64,000 bases of DNA. It comes from Zhengitettix transpicula. Taxonomy: Eukaryota; Arthropoda; Insecta; Orthoptera; Tetrigidae. The translations under genes and the position numbers were made by a program. The notes beneath the pieces are model-generated. The model saw only the letters and a list, made by a program, of their open reading frames with translations, was not told the origin of the DNA and searched no databases. This document shows, piece by piece, positions 49,592 through 61,471 of this stretch; positions within the stretch are counted from its first letter, which is position 1, and each line of letters opens with the position of its first letter. Location: positions 93,796,532-93,860,531 of the forward strand of contig CM073591.1 of the NCBI GenBank assembly GCA_037074705.1. The letters are read 5' to 3'.

Positions 49592-49772
49592 ATAAACATT
49601 CAAGAATAATCGCTATATCAATAAATTTCTGGCAATAACTTTGGTTTTCTAACATTATGATTGTAATTAGTTAATTTATAAGATTATAGTTAAAACTAAA
49701 CGCATTAATTCCAAAGAACGTGTGTATTTAATATTCCTTGCATTACTCGAAAATTGCTTCAGAGTAAAGTAT

Positions 49773-49885
49773 TGTAATAATCAAATGATTAATCAATTTT
49801 AATTTAATTTGCCCCACGTTGTGGTGCCAAATATGTAATAAACAATAAGAATACTTTAATTTGATCCATGTTGTGGAAGCCAAAA
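49773..49885 (-). repeat. Stacked LTR-end and primer-site-like fragments
   Basis: LTR-end words TGTAATAATCAAA (49773) and TGTAATAAACAA (49834) occur before the true LTR end at 49886. Between them are GCCCCACGTTGTGGTGCC (49811-49828) and GATCCATGTTGTGGAAGCC (49863-49881), both degraded reverse complements of the tRNA-Lys-type primer-binding site TGGCGCCCAACGTGGGGC. Confidence 0.6.
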
Positions 49886-50804
49886 TGTAATAATCAAAAA
49901 ATGAGCTTTAATTAATTTAATTAATTTGATGAAAGAATCAACAAGAATTTAAAACATATAATTATTTATTTCCACTTTGTTGCTTTAACTCAAAAACAAT
50001 TACAATTTAAAATATTAATTTCTCAGGGTCTCTAATGGGTTTGATACTGGACACAAGTTTTTCAAAAAAACTAATTAACACACAGTTTATAATTCACCCA
50101 GACAAAATGTCGTTAGGAAGAAATTAAAAGAAAAGTAATTAACTCTGATTGACAATTAAAATAGAACGAAATCTGACTTCTATCCTTCAATTACGTTTAC
50201 ATAATTCATTATTTTTGTTATTTTGTTACTTACATCTGTCCAGCTGGTTCCAGCATTCTTTTTGTTTTCGGGAGTACACCATTGCAAAATTTTTACACTA
50301 ATTCTATTATCGGCTCACAGATTTTACACTATTGAAGTCAACCTTGATAGCCCAGGAACTCGGATAATCCTCCTTTTTGTCAGCTATCTGATGACTGCTT
50401 GCCTTTTACAAATCTATGATTCGGTGTTTTGTTAGTCTTTAACCGCTTGGGACTTAAACTGCAACTTTACTATTCCTGGCTGGCTACAGACGTAAAACTG
50501 CATTCCTTTCGTGGCTGCTGATAGACTTAAAAACTGCTAACTTAGCGATATTTACGGGATAATACTTCCGTGAACAACTTTGTTTAATAATACATTCAAC
50601 GACAGCTAGTCTCCGCTCTAGTATTATTCGTTCCGTTTTCCGCCACCAACTAACTCTTAGTGCTCTCCAGTTTTAGCGCGCATACGCCATTTTTTACTTT
50701 CCGACAAAGCAGCAGAGCTAGGCTCCATTGTTGTTTTGGAAGCTCCTGCCGGTACAATTAAATTTTATTAAAACCAATTAATGGCCTAATTAATTGGCAT
50801 TACA
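49886..50804 (-). mobile_element. LTR, TA-associated family (copy 4) with adjacent primer site
   Basis: Begins TGTAATAATCAAAAAATG and ends AATTGGCATTACA, followed by GTATATATC. It carries GAACGAAATCTGACTTC (50165) and a variant of the GGGTTTGATA block (50036). The primer-site-like sequence on its left (minus-strand downstream) sets the orientation: the LTR reads from 50804 to 49886 and the PBS follows within about four bases, as in retroviral-type elements. No gag-pol is present. Confidence 0.8.
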
Positions 50805-52800
50805 GTATATATCATCAAAGAAATATTTTTACAGAATCTCATGCAATACTAATGTTACAATAATTAGGATCAAGTTTCAGAAAACATTCATTCCAAAATT
50901 TTATAAACTTACTTTTTCCTGTCTTCATATATCAATCATCAAATCGAATTTGGAAGATATTAATATTGATTTATATGTTATGAGTTTGGTTCAAATTACT
51001 TCAATCTTGCTGAAATACTGTTGGCTATTATTTAAAAATTATTGATATATTTATTTTGTATTATTTATGCAATTCAGGAACTCCAAATAAAACAGAAACT
51101 TCATACAGAAACTGTTTAACCGTAATTTTAATTTGTTCTTTTCCTCCCATCAAAATTTAGCACAATTTTTTATTTGAAAATTTAGGCTTTAAATGAGTCA
51201 GAAATACACATGACAATAATTGTTTATATTTTACATTTTTACTACATCTTTCATTAACAGATGTTTTTAAGATGGTCAGAACCCACCTTTGTTTCGGGAA
51301 TGCCGATTCCCTTTCGCTTGGTACAATTCTTATAAATTAGGCCAATGTACGTAACTAGTAGATGACTTTTTCTATTTTAATTAAGCACCGCTTTGTAGGA
51401 ACGACGTCGAGTTCACATTTTCCTGCTTCTGCAAATGGAAGGTCTAGGTTTTGTTTTATCAATTGCAGTCTACGCGTGATCATTTGTATTATCGAACATT
51501 CATTTTCTTCTGAAGGATTGTTAATGGTATCTTCAGGCCGATAAGTACAGAAACTTTTAATTTGTGGACTGCCTTATGCATTTAATCAACTAGTGTATTG
51601 TCAGATTACTGATTATCAAAACGGTTGAATGTAACGGAAATTAATGGAAATATTATCTCTGGGTACAGATCTTCAGAACCATTTATTGAGGAAAAATTAG
51701 TTTTACTGCAATTAACTCCTAAAATAGACATATAAAACGGATTTTAAACTTAACTACATTTTCCTGTTAATATGTACCGTATGAAATTTTATTATAATAA
51801 TACCATTACAGTCTGTTCCACAACAACAGATCGTGACGAATTGACCAAACAAAATTACTATACCCTTAAATTACTCTCGGTTTCAAAAAACGCAATTTCA
51901 GTTCTTATTAAACAAAACTATGTCAGATAAAAATATATATAATTAGAATTCATTTTGTTTCACTATTTTACGTAACTACAGTATAATTTTAGTTTTGGGA
52001 ATTCAGTATATGTAAAAAATCAGTAATTAGATTTAATACCATATATTTAACGACCAATTAACAGATATCATTTACAGTTCAAAAAAATGTTATACAGTAA
52101 TCTTAATTCAGACTTAGGAAACGATTATAACATTATGGTAGTTGTTTGCTGTTTTAATTAAAAACACAATTTAATTTACTATCAACCAAATTATATTTCC
52201 CAGTATTCAGTATGCATGTGCACTCTTGTTGAATGTCTGGCTATAACTGATTTGTCAATTCACGCGATGCACACAACTCAGCAGAGTGTTGCCAAGTAAA
52301 CGTACCTGGTGTCAACTTATGATTTCTCTATTATTTAAATCTGTAAATCTCATTCGTACATACATGATATTATTGACATATTTACAAATATTTATCAATG
52401 CATATACACCTACCACATCCTGAAGAGGAAACTAATAAGTATCAATTTCAGCGATATTAATAGCATTTTAATTATACAAAATGTTTTAATTTGTCATTAA
52501 TTACATGTTATTATAATTAAAACTAGTTAAAATAAAATATATAAATAAAATATATTTTAATACATAAAAACAGGTTGCAACTGTTCTCCATTCTCTAAAA
52601 TTAGAATAAAAACACATGAAATGAAATCGCGTTGGTATTTAACACGAAAAAACATAATCAATAGCAATTGAGTCATCTGACTTGATCCGTTAGTCCTGTA
52701 TTGAAGGATTAGAACCCATAATATTAATCAATTAGTCCAAAAAAATGTAAAACTGAGATTTATGACAATAGAATTTTGACGGTTACTTGTGAGGTTGGAT
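50805..52800. other. AT-rich DNA, no gene recognised
   Basis: Nothing supported. A mildly balanced spot at 51380-51540 has a 60-residue frame without motifs. Confidence 0.45.
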
Positions 52801-52819
52801 TGTGTTTGATGTATTGTCG

Positions 52820-52857
52820 GCAGCGTTTCCGCACCAATGTGCGCGGGAAACGCTAGA
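52820..52857. mobile_element. 38-bp hAT-like miniature insertion
   Basis: CAGCGTTTCC on the left and GGGAAACGCTAG on the right form hAT-style (C/T)AGNG terminal inverted repeats with only about 14 bases between. The flanks TATTGTCG (52812-52819) and TATTGTTG (52858-52865) look like an 8-bp target duplication with one change. Eight-bp duplications are characteristic of hAT elements. Confidence 0.5.
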
Positions 52858-52878
52858 TATTGTTGTAAAGCATTAGAC

Positions 52879-53580
52879 CAGCGTTTCCCAACCTTTTTAT
52901 TACCAAGATCCACCTAAGTTTATCTAATCCTCCCACTATGTAACATTTACATATTTTTATTTTATATATTAAAAAACTGAATTATTTCCTAAAGAAGCCT
53001 AATTTGACCTTGAGTATCATTGTTCTTCTATAGAGAAAATTCTGGGCATAAACTAAGTAATAATTTATATTAATCTAAGATCGCTAAACATATCACCCAT
53101 TCGAGGTTTTTTAAGAAATTAATTCAGTTATTATTTCATTAATAATATTATTAAGTTATTAATTCATTATTAAGTTATTATTTCATTAATAATATTATTA
53201 AGTTAGTAACTCATTATTAAGTTATTATTTCATTAATAATATTAAGTTATTAATTCATTATTAAGTTATTATTTAATTTAACACGCGGAGTTGAAGCACG
53301 ACTACAGTAGAAAATTATTTAGTGCATGCCATAGCAATACAGTACGTACTATTCCTTCAGTAGACATACTTAAACAATATTATCTGGGTACATCGTAGTT
53401 TATGTTACTCCATTGTTTCACCAAACTTACCTAATGATTATTTCAAATATAGATGCCAACAATTTTTCCTTTTGTATAAGTTAAATCATAGCCAGCGGTT
53501 TTTAAATTCTAGACGAGATTATTTTCGAATTGTCACCCTGTAAGGCGTGGGTCCAACGATGGGAAACACCACAGTAGGCT
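52879..53580. mobile_element. Possible non-autonomous hAT-like element
   Basis: Starts with CAGCGTTTCCCAACC, a typical hAT end. A plausible opposite end is the GGGAAACACCAC region near 53560-53572, whose reverse complement resembles the start only partly. No clear 8-bp target duplication and no transposase were seen. It encloses an AT-rich minisatellite. Confidence 0.3.
53128..53280. repeat. Minisatellite, about 47-bp period, 3.2 copies
   Basis: Units beginning TTATTATTTCATTAATAATA recur three times, with small deletions in the third, and a partial fourth unit follows. Confidence 0.85.
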
Positions 53581-53773
53581 ATACGAAGCATTGTATATAA
53601 AAATATATATCATCTCTTGCAGATGTAAATATTTCTCATGTCTCGAATATTAAAATTCACAAAAAATATATACTATTAATTGTATCATTTATGTTAAAAA
53701 TTACCTGACGCCCAATTATCTGCGGATCTGAAGAAGAGTCACGGACAAAGTAGAAAACGTTTTGCTAATATAT

Positions 53774-54717
53774 TGTAATAATTAAAAAAGATTATTACAT
53801 TTTAAATTGATGAAATATTATAAACTTTAACAAACAATAGATTTATTTTTAATACTTTAAAACAATTACACAATATAAAAATATATTTCAGGGTCTCTAC
53901 TGGGTTTGATAATGGCGAATCATTTTATTTCTCAACTTAAACACAAATTACAATTTAAAAAAGAAAAGATTTACTCGTCAATTAACTATGACGAAATTTA
54001 CTTGTCAGCGAAGTTAAGCTAAAAAGATGGATTCTAATTAACCAATTTTAATCAAAAGAAGAAAACGAAATCTGACGGCTATCTTTTAATCAGGTTTACA
54101 TAATTAGTTGTTTTTCTATTGTTACTCACGGCTGCCCAGCATTCCAGGATACCTTTAATTGTCGAAGCAATATGACGGGTTTTTGCACTTCTTTTAAAAC
54201 TCATAGATTCTAAATTAATATTTTTAGATCAAAACTCAGGAACCAGGATGATCCTCCTTTCGTCTCTCTCTCGGTTGACTTCTGCTAATTCTGCCCGGCT
54301 ACGTTCACAAGACTGTTTGTGCTTAACAGGTTTTGTAGTTCTGCTCGAGTGAATATTTCGTCTTGAGCAAAATGTTCAGGGACCAATCAACTCTGTTGAT
54401 TGGTAATTCTCGATATTTCTCTGCAAATTTACTTTAAATATTTGAAATTGTCTTGTCTATTTCAACACGACCAATTTCTGTCGTGTCTGACTGCCAACTC
54501 AAACTTCATAATATCTACCTGCGACCTGCATCTGACCAAGCTTTCCTGCTAACTAACTCCCGTCTCGCATTTTTGAGCGCGCATTACTTCTTCCGACAAA
54601 GAAACAATGCTCTTCTTGTCTATTGTTGTTCTGTTCTGTACCGCCGTCAAGAATAGATTTCTCAAACAATTTATATTTTCACATTCACAAATAATGTCTT
54701 AATTAATTGGCATTACA
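53774..54717 (-). mobile_element. Solo LTR, TA-associated family (copy 5)
   Basis: Begins TGTAATAATTAAAA and ends AATTGGCATTACA. It contains TACTGGGTTTGATAATGG (53898) and AACGAAATCTGACGGCTATC (54065). The right flank is ATATGTACATATATATAT. No internal genes. Confidence 0.8.
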
Positions 54718-54746
54718 ATATGTACATATATATATATATATATATA
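54718..54746. repeat. TA-rich microsatellite
   Basis: ATATGTACA followed by about 20 bases of TA alternation, abutting the end of the LTR. Confidence 0.85.
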
Positions 54747-54949
54747 AATAAATGTATGTATAATAAGGAACAAATATTCATATATATGTATATTCATATA
54801 TTAGATAAATTTAGTAAAAAAAAAGAATTATAGCATGATTGAATGATAAAGAGACTACCGTGAATAGCTGAGGTAATAGTATACATATATAAGTATTATT
54901 TACATAAACGTAATATTTTCCGATGGAATAAAATCTTGGGACTTCTAGA

Positions 54950-55280
54950 AGGAAACTGCGTTGACCTTTATTTTTGAAAGTTGGCCCGATGTTTACATGC
55001 AGAATGTGGTCCAAGTCCTGGGGCCGTGCCAGCAGGTTAATGCGAGGAAGGCCTATAGATCAGGCGCGTCCTGCTTTACGGTGGCGCCCTGCCCGCCGCC
55101 CTGCGCTAGCACCTCCATCTCGACTCCTCTTTTTACTACTGCACCTACATTTTACATACGCTGTCTCCTTATTTTAGCATGTCTCTTCCCGGCCAAATTT
55201 CCTGTTCTACCAATGCTCCTCTTCTTGTCTCCCACCCGTTGTTTCAATCATACCAGCAGCTCTTTCAGCACAGATGTAAA
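54950..55280. promoter_or_regulatory. GC-richer island, nature unknown
   Basis: Balanced block centred on a GC-rich core at 55020-55115 (GGTGGCGCCCTGCCCGCCGC). Frames in two registers on the plus strand have no domain. Candidate regulatory DNA or an unrecognised element. Confidence 0.2.
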
Positions 55281-57490
55281 CACATAAGAAATATATTTTG
55301 TTTGCCCTCGATTCTCTGTCCCGCTTTGTATGAACATTTTATATTACTTTGGCAGATTAAGAACTAGAAGGATACAATCTTTTAAATTTTTGTCTGTGAT
55401 TTATCTGGTTCATTAAGAATATTCCGTGGCCCCTAAAACGTTGTTTTTATCATTCTATCCTATAAGAAATATTGAGTATCTTGGAGTTAATGACCCCTTC
55501 AATTGCTAATTCTCCACTTTCAAAGTTCTACACGAGGTCTAAGAACTAACCAATGCTTCATTTAATTATTGTCTGGTTTTCAACAATTAGCGTTATATGT
55601 ATATGTAAATTAGAAGAAAATTGAGAATCTGAATTTTGCAGTATTATGCATGAATGTTTTATTCAAATCTTCTGCACTGGTTGAAACTCGAGAACTATGA
55701 ATAAAAAAAACCACTTTGAACTACCAATCAAAGATGCCTACATTATTTTCGTTCCATTATTTGGGTAACTGCAGTTGTTATAATAAAATAAATGTATCCT
55801 ATCATATAATAGTTTGTTAATAGTAAATAAATTCAAATGTTTCATATATTTTATCACGGAAAAATCTTGCTTCAAAATCTGCAGATATTAAATCGATTCT
55901 AATAAAACAAAAACAATAATTATTATCAGAGAAGTAATTAATAGCAACCACACATGTAACCTCCCAAAATAAATCATAAACTTGTTGTACTATCGTAATA
56001 AATTTGTGACATCAAGCGCTCAATTTATTTGAAATATTCATTAAAGATATTAAAGAATGTCAAACATTAGACAAGAACTAAAGACAGGAAATTTTCTCAA
56101 ATATAAAATTATAGAGAATATAGAAAAGTAAATTGGCTTTTAAAATATTAATAGAGAAAAATTAAGTTTAAAACTTTTATACTATTTTGTGAAACTGAAT
56201 GATTGTAACCTAAAGCATAATTAAGATTTATAGAATTGGAATAAAAATATATTGTAACTCATTAATAAATCACACGTCTTCTACATTTTATTAAAGAAAC
56301 TATTAATAAATATTCACACTTTCACAATAAATAACATTGGAATATAAAATTAAGAGGGTAAATTGATTTAAAGTCTAGGGATGGAAAAATTTCTACGGCT
56401 TGATATCGTGAAATATTTCTCTACTCTTGAATTAACGGGATATCAAATTATTTGTATTTACGATAAAATAACAAAAACCTGATATTTCCTATAACGCACC
56501 ATATTTAAATAAAATGTATTACTGGTAATAGTTTCAAGTAATAAATATGCAAAGAAAATTACAACTGTCTAATTTAATGCTTACCACATTATCTTTGTGA
56601 ACGAGATTAAGAAACTAATTAACATTAATAAGAAATTTCATTTTCGTGGTTTCATTCCACATCGGAAAAAATGTACTTGTTTTAACCATTTTGTGTTTAT
56701 AGCTACACGTTTTCCGTAAATGACGTGGGCTGGCTACGATCCAGACATATGTCGACTACATTTATCTACGTCTCCCATACGAGGTTTAGAAGTTTTTGAC
56801 TGCGCTGAAGCATGTATCAAAACTAATACGAAGAATCTATCAAATGTGATAATAGGATGAGGCGAAAAGATTGTAATCCACACTGTCATGATCAGACCAA
56901 TACTTCGCCCCCTCACGAAGGCGAGAAAAAAAAAGTGCACGACAGACAAATAGGAGCCATTCTTCGCCAAATGTCACTGGGAAATGCTATGTGCCATCCC
57001 CACTTCGTGCTGTAGCATAAAAATAGAGGCATCTTTGTTCTCCGGACCTGGGTCCAATTTTTCTCTGTCTCGTGTACGATTTTTATTCGGAAGCGTTGGT
57101 AATGCTGAGGAGTGGGGAACGGCAAAAAGATATGAGTGATTGAAAGCTTAAGGATCTCTTTCGCATGAGCTCTGGAGATCAATCTGCCCTTGATAATTCC
57201 ATCGCTGAGAGATTTTTTTCCTTTCTTCCAGACACATGGTGCAAAATACAAATATATTACTACGCTGTAACTTATGGCCAGCAGTTTTCTAAATGAGCAT
57301 GTAATAAATTTTATAACCCACGCAACTACAATCCGCATAAATCTTAGTCATCAGCATACTTGACTTGATAATTTTAAATGAAATAATTGAGAAAAATAAC
57401 TACGATGTTATTATTTTATCGTTTTATTTTATTACTCACATAAAATTTAATCCTGAAACTCGCAGAGGTATTAATGAATTTAAAGTTTCC
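55281..57490. other. Mostly AT-rich DNA; balanced patch 56700-57250
   Basis: No gene recognised. The patch at 56700-57250 has a 141-residue minus-strand frame (56913-57338) with no motif, and a CATAAAAATAG word (57016) resembling MEF2 sites. The frame is probably chance. Confidence 0.35.
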
Positions 57491-57511
57491 CGGCGTTAAT
57501 TGTTCATGATT

Positions 57512-57620
57512 TTTTCCCGGTTAAGCACCAGGTTCAGATTTCTATATAAACTCGGTAGAGAATGTCACAAGAAACGTCGTGTTTCTATAGAAATCTGAAC
57601 CTGGTGCTTAACCGCGAAAA
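57512..57620. mobile_element. Short foldback element (hairpin), 35-bp arms
   Basis: Arms 57512-57546 and 57586-57620 are reverse complements over 35 bases with one mismatch, including GGTTAAGCACCAGGTTCAGA. A 39-base centre separates them. Weaker pairing extends outward, so the full element may be somewhat larger. Likely a MITE-like insertion; no other copy in the window. Confidence 0.7.
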
Positions 57621-57639
57621 ATTCATCAATCACTGATAT

Positions 57640-58990
57640 TTGTTTGAAAATCATGGTATGCTTGAAGTTATTAAGTGGATTGTTAATACTCATTGAAATT
57701 CATAAAACTTAACGCTTCTTAAAACCATGTGGATTAATCTATATTGAACGTATTTTTGACGCACTTGAAAAGTACACTTATGAGTTTGTTTCACAACAAG
57801 CCTCCTTAGTATCAAGAATTCATAGTTATAAACATTTGAATGGTCAACAAAATAAATTTTTGTTGATGATTCATTATATTATAGATCGTCCACTTCATAA
57901 CACGTAACACTTACTTGATAAATTAATAGAATAGCCAACTTAAGATATTTATAAAATCCATTAGTCCTGTGTTGTTGAAATAGGATACGTCATTACATAA
58001 ATTTACAAATAGTTAATGGAAACTATGTTATGTTAACAAAGAACTCATATTGTATAGAGAAAATTATAACTAAGAATATAATATGATATTTACAATTAAT
58101 TGATAGTATTAAGAAAATTGAATTAAAAACGAACTATGGGGAAACAAAATTGATTTAAAATTACCAAGATTACTGCATAATATTCAGAGTATGCTCACAA
58201 ATCGAATGTATAAATAATACCACAACGGCAAATGAAACGAGCAAAATAAATGTGGAATTAAACAGTACAAAATAAAGAACAGAACATCTCAAAACACGGC
58301 ACACGCTAGGAAGCAAGCACACAAACGTCGGACCCGTCACTCTTCCCAGGTGAAAGGCACAAAATCTTACATTCTGTAGTAACTCCAGGCCGTAAACGAA
58401 ACAAATATATAAAATAACGGGGGAATAAACTAAATAAAAAGTATGCAAATTATGAATTAGATTATTTTACAAAGCATCATTTTCAGAACTTTAATAGAAA
58501 AAATAATTTCAACTATTATGGAAACGATCAAGAAACTCTTAACTGAGTAAAACGCGCCTTTTAATAGAATAATCTTAGACAGAGTTACAAAAATTTGTAG
58601 TTATTATTGTTCTTTATCTCTGGACGAAAATTATTATATATAATTATCCCTGTATGATGAATACTTATTTGGTAAAGCAAGGAGCTTACTTATTATAGTC
58701 TCATATTCATTAAATTTGACATCCGTTAGAAAAAAATTTATATTCTATTCAATAAAATATAATGATTATATATACTAAGTACAGTAAAATTTTAAGAAAT
58801 GTTTACAACTAGCATCATAAACCTTAACAGAATGTATTCTAATGGCACGTTTCTATAACTTAAATATTTTGATGCTCCTGGAGGAATTTGAGAGTGTATG
58901 AAAATGCACAGTTATTCATTTTCACTGACCAAGTAAGAATGCTTTATAAGAATGCTCGGAGAATAACAAGCTGAACCAAGTTTCCCAGAG
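57640..58990. other. AT-rich DNA, no gene recognised
   Basis: Nothing supported. The 92-residue minus-strand frame at 58170-58448 is hydrophobic and Cys/Val-rich but lacks a family signature. Confidence 0.4.
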
Positions 58991-58999
58991 AGCAGATCC

Positions 59000-59765
59000 T
59001 TATGGTCAGTCCACTTTAATTACTCATCTTTCAAAAGACCCGAGAAAACTTATCCATAGGCCTACAAAGTAATTCTCTGATAACTGAATACCATACTCAT
59101 ATCTAAGATGAGTGATGTTTCATTAACCTTATAACACACGTTTAGATTATCCTGAGATTTTCCTGCTTTCGTAACAAGAGTGTCCAAACGTTTTATGCGT
59201 AGAAAATTAATTTTAGAGGCTGTACATGTCCTGCAGGATCATTAATGTACAGAATTAAAAGTAAAGGTCCAAGAATTCACCCCTGAGGAACTCCGCATGT
59301 AATTATTTCCAAATCAGATAAATGTTTATGATCATATTTACTTTCTGCCACTATCTTTTGTTTATATATTTAGTATACGATTCTAGAAGTAAGTTATTTT
59401 CCCATATGCCATAATATTTCAACTTTTTAGTAACTTTTGGAGATAAACCATGTCGAAATCCTTAGAGGTATTGGCGAATATTCCACTCACCTTCAAGCCT
59501 TCATCCAAGGAATTATAAGTATTTTTAATAAATTCGGACGTCGCACTTTTTGTAGATTTTCCTATAATAAAATTATGCTGTGAGGTAGTTAAACTATTAT
59601 TTTAACTTAAAAAATCAATAAGACTTATTAAAATTATATTTTCTAAAATTTTTGAAAAATTGTAATACAAGCAATGATTCTATCAATTGATATGTCGGAT
59701 GGAGAATATTTCTCAATATGTGATTTTTGGGAAATATTCCATCCAGAGGCAAGATATTTATTAAA
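59000..59765 (-). mobile_element. LINE reverse transcriptase fragment, degraded, inverted
   Basis: The reverse complement encodes the RT domain of a non-LTR retrotransposon in order: a YRPIS-equivalent region with FFKNFRKYNFNK (about 59650), QHNFIIGKST (59558-59582), LDEGLKVSGIFANTSKDFDM (59447-59510), ITCGVPQG (59276-59310), ILGPLLLILYINDP (59225-59272), then FYA-stop-N where the catalytic YADD should be. The missing aspartates and several stops mean it is inactive. Family looks like the CR1/Jockey group, but only by motif reading. Confidence 0.8.
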
Positions 59766-59819
59766 TATGTTTTGAATATATATATAATCTTCAATTAATA
59801 AACAAACAAAATTAATTTA

Positions 59820-60330
59820 ATCCCAACAGACTCTCTGGCTGCAATAAATATAATAAAAAACCAAAATATATTGAATGGTATCGCCAATAAAATCAGAGAA
59901 AACATTAGGCAATCCTAAATGGCAATCCTAAATAGTAAACGAAAGGGCGGACAACAGTGCGAAGATGAAGGCATCCCAACAGAGGAATAAAAACATTCCA
60001 ATATACACTAAAATGACGGGGAACAAGCCTATGCCAGTATACTGGAGGTAAAATGGTTCAAATGTAGAAGAGGGGGGAATGAAGGAATTTTTCATAAGAA
60101 AGTCGACAACTCCAAGGAAATATACTTCGCTAGCAATCTGTCACGGAGACAGCAAGTGGTTGTTGCTAGGTTTAAAACTTTCCATTCTAACCTCACGCAC
60201 TCCTATCTATTCTCTATATCACCGCAACCTACATGTGACGTATACCAGGCTGCCCTGACGATCCAGCATATCCTCTACGACTGCCCAAATCACGACAGGA
60301 CTAGAAGTTCCACAATTCAGAAATACACGT
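59820..60330 (+). mobile_element. LINE ORF2 C-terminal fragment downstream of RNase H
   Basis: Plus-strand translation gives SLARNLSRRQQVVVARFK (60127-60177) and then FHSNLTHSYLFS, PQPTCDVYQAALTIQHILYD and CPNHDR (to about 60300). This matches the R-Q-x-V-L-x-R-L-R-x-G-H-x-x-x-T-H-x-Y-L and TVxHILxECP pattern after RNase H in I/R1/Jockey-type LINEs. There are frame changes upstream. It lies beside the inverted RT fragment in opposite orientation. Confidence 0.7.
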
Positions 60331-61245
60331 GAAGGGACCTCAGCAGCAGCAATAAATAACCTAAAGTTTAGCAAGGAAACCGGTATTCAAGATATAATCT
60401 AAATAGAAAATGAATCTGAGATTAAGAATAATCTTTATGGGTAATATGAATAAATTGTAATAATTTCGTGTAGTAAAGTCGCTAATGACTTTTATGTTGG
60501 CGCGACTGTAAACAATAAATTTAATAAAAACACTATTTAAACTTTGTTTACATGACAGAATTTCCATTCAAACATTAACTCCCTTAAAAATTGATTTTAA
60601 AATTGCATTGTCTGTGGAGTAATTTTCTTGTTTTTGTCGGGCAAAGATGAGTTTTTCCACCCACAGAGTTGCTTCCCCATTTGGTGAGGTTCCCCTGTCG
60701 TCTTTGCAAAAAGCAGCAGGCGCCGGCAAAAATAATTAGTGGCCAGATCTTGAACTGGATCCAAATGCCTGAGTCTGCAGGGAGGGAGAAAAACTTTCCT
60801 TACTAGACAATGTAGCCGCGCTCATGAAAGGAAAACAACGATGTGATTTGTCTTTAGAGTCACGAGAGGAAATAAATAGTCGACGGTGTCCTCACGTTTC
60901 TTTTTGCAGAAATCAACAAGTGACCCAAGAAAGGAATGAATAAGATTTCCTTCGAGCATTAATACTAATTATTTCGTTATTATCAACTGATAAATATCGT
61001 TAGAGTGTTCCTGAATTTATTTAGTACATAAAATGGTGATATCAATATAATTGGTTTCGTTATGAAAATTTTTTAAAAGAAAAGCAAGGCTGCGTAAACA
61101 ATTTATTGTTCAAATGACAGACACGTACGCCATCTTAAGTTAAGGGGTTGCAGGAAGTGGCGTTGTACGTGGTATTTTTTAAATCATATACCCCCAAATA
61201 TCTTTTTACTTTAAAATGAAAATTTACGTATGTTTTGATTGTTAA
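60331..61245. other. Intergenic DNA, no gene recognised
   Basis: Balanced patch at 60640-60800; otherwise AT-rich. Nothing assigned. Confidence 0.4.
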
Positions 61246-61248
61246 TAG

Positions 61249-61471
61249 TAAGAAAAATAGCCAAATACAGACAAAAGAAATCATTATAAAAATACCACAC
61301 AACGTTTCTGGAATCCTAGTTCGTTTCTCCAGGTGTTGAGAAAATAAACTGCACAAGTCAGTTGATAAAACTTAAAAGCTTTTGCAACTTGTGCAGTTAA
61401 GTCGTTCTTGACTCTTCTGTTTTTTAGTTTATATCGTCTCTCCTTTTGTCTGTATTTGGCTATTTTTCTTA
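61249..61471. mobile_element. Foldback MITE, copy 2
   Basis: Perfect 29-bp terminal inverted repeats: the left starts TAAGAAAAATAGCC (61249-61277) and the right ends GGCTATTTTTCTTA (61443-61471). It shares ATACCACACAACGTTTCTGG with the copy at 15060-15301. The inner arms are only partly complementary (CTTGTGCAGTT versus AACTGCACAAG). No coding capacity and no obvious target duplication. Confidence 0.85.

Noticed and set aside
56913..57338. 141-residue minus-strand open frame
   Set aside because: No motif, mixed hydrophobic and basic composition, no splice or poly(A) context; likely chance in a balanced-composition patch.
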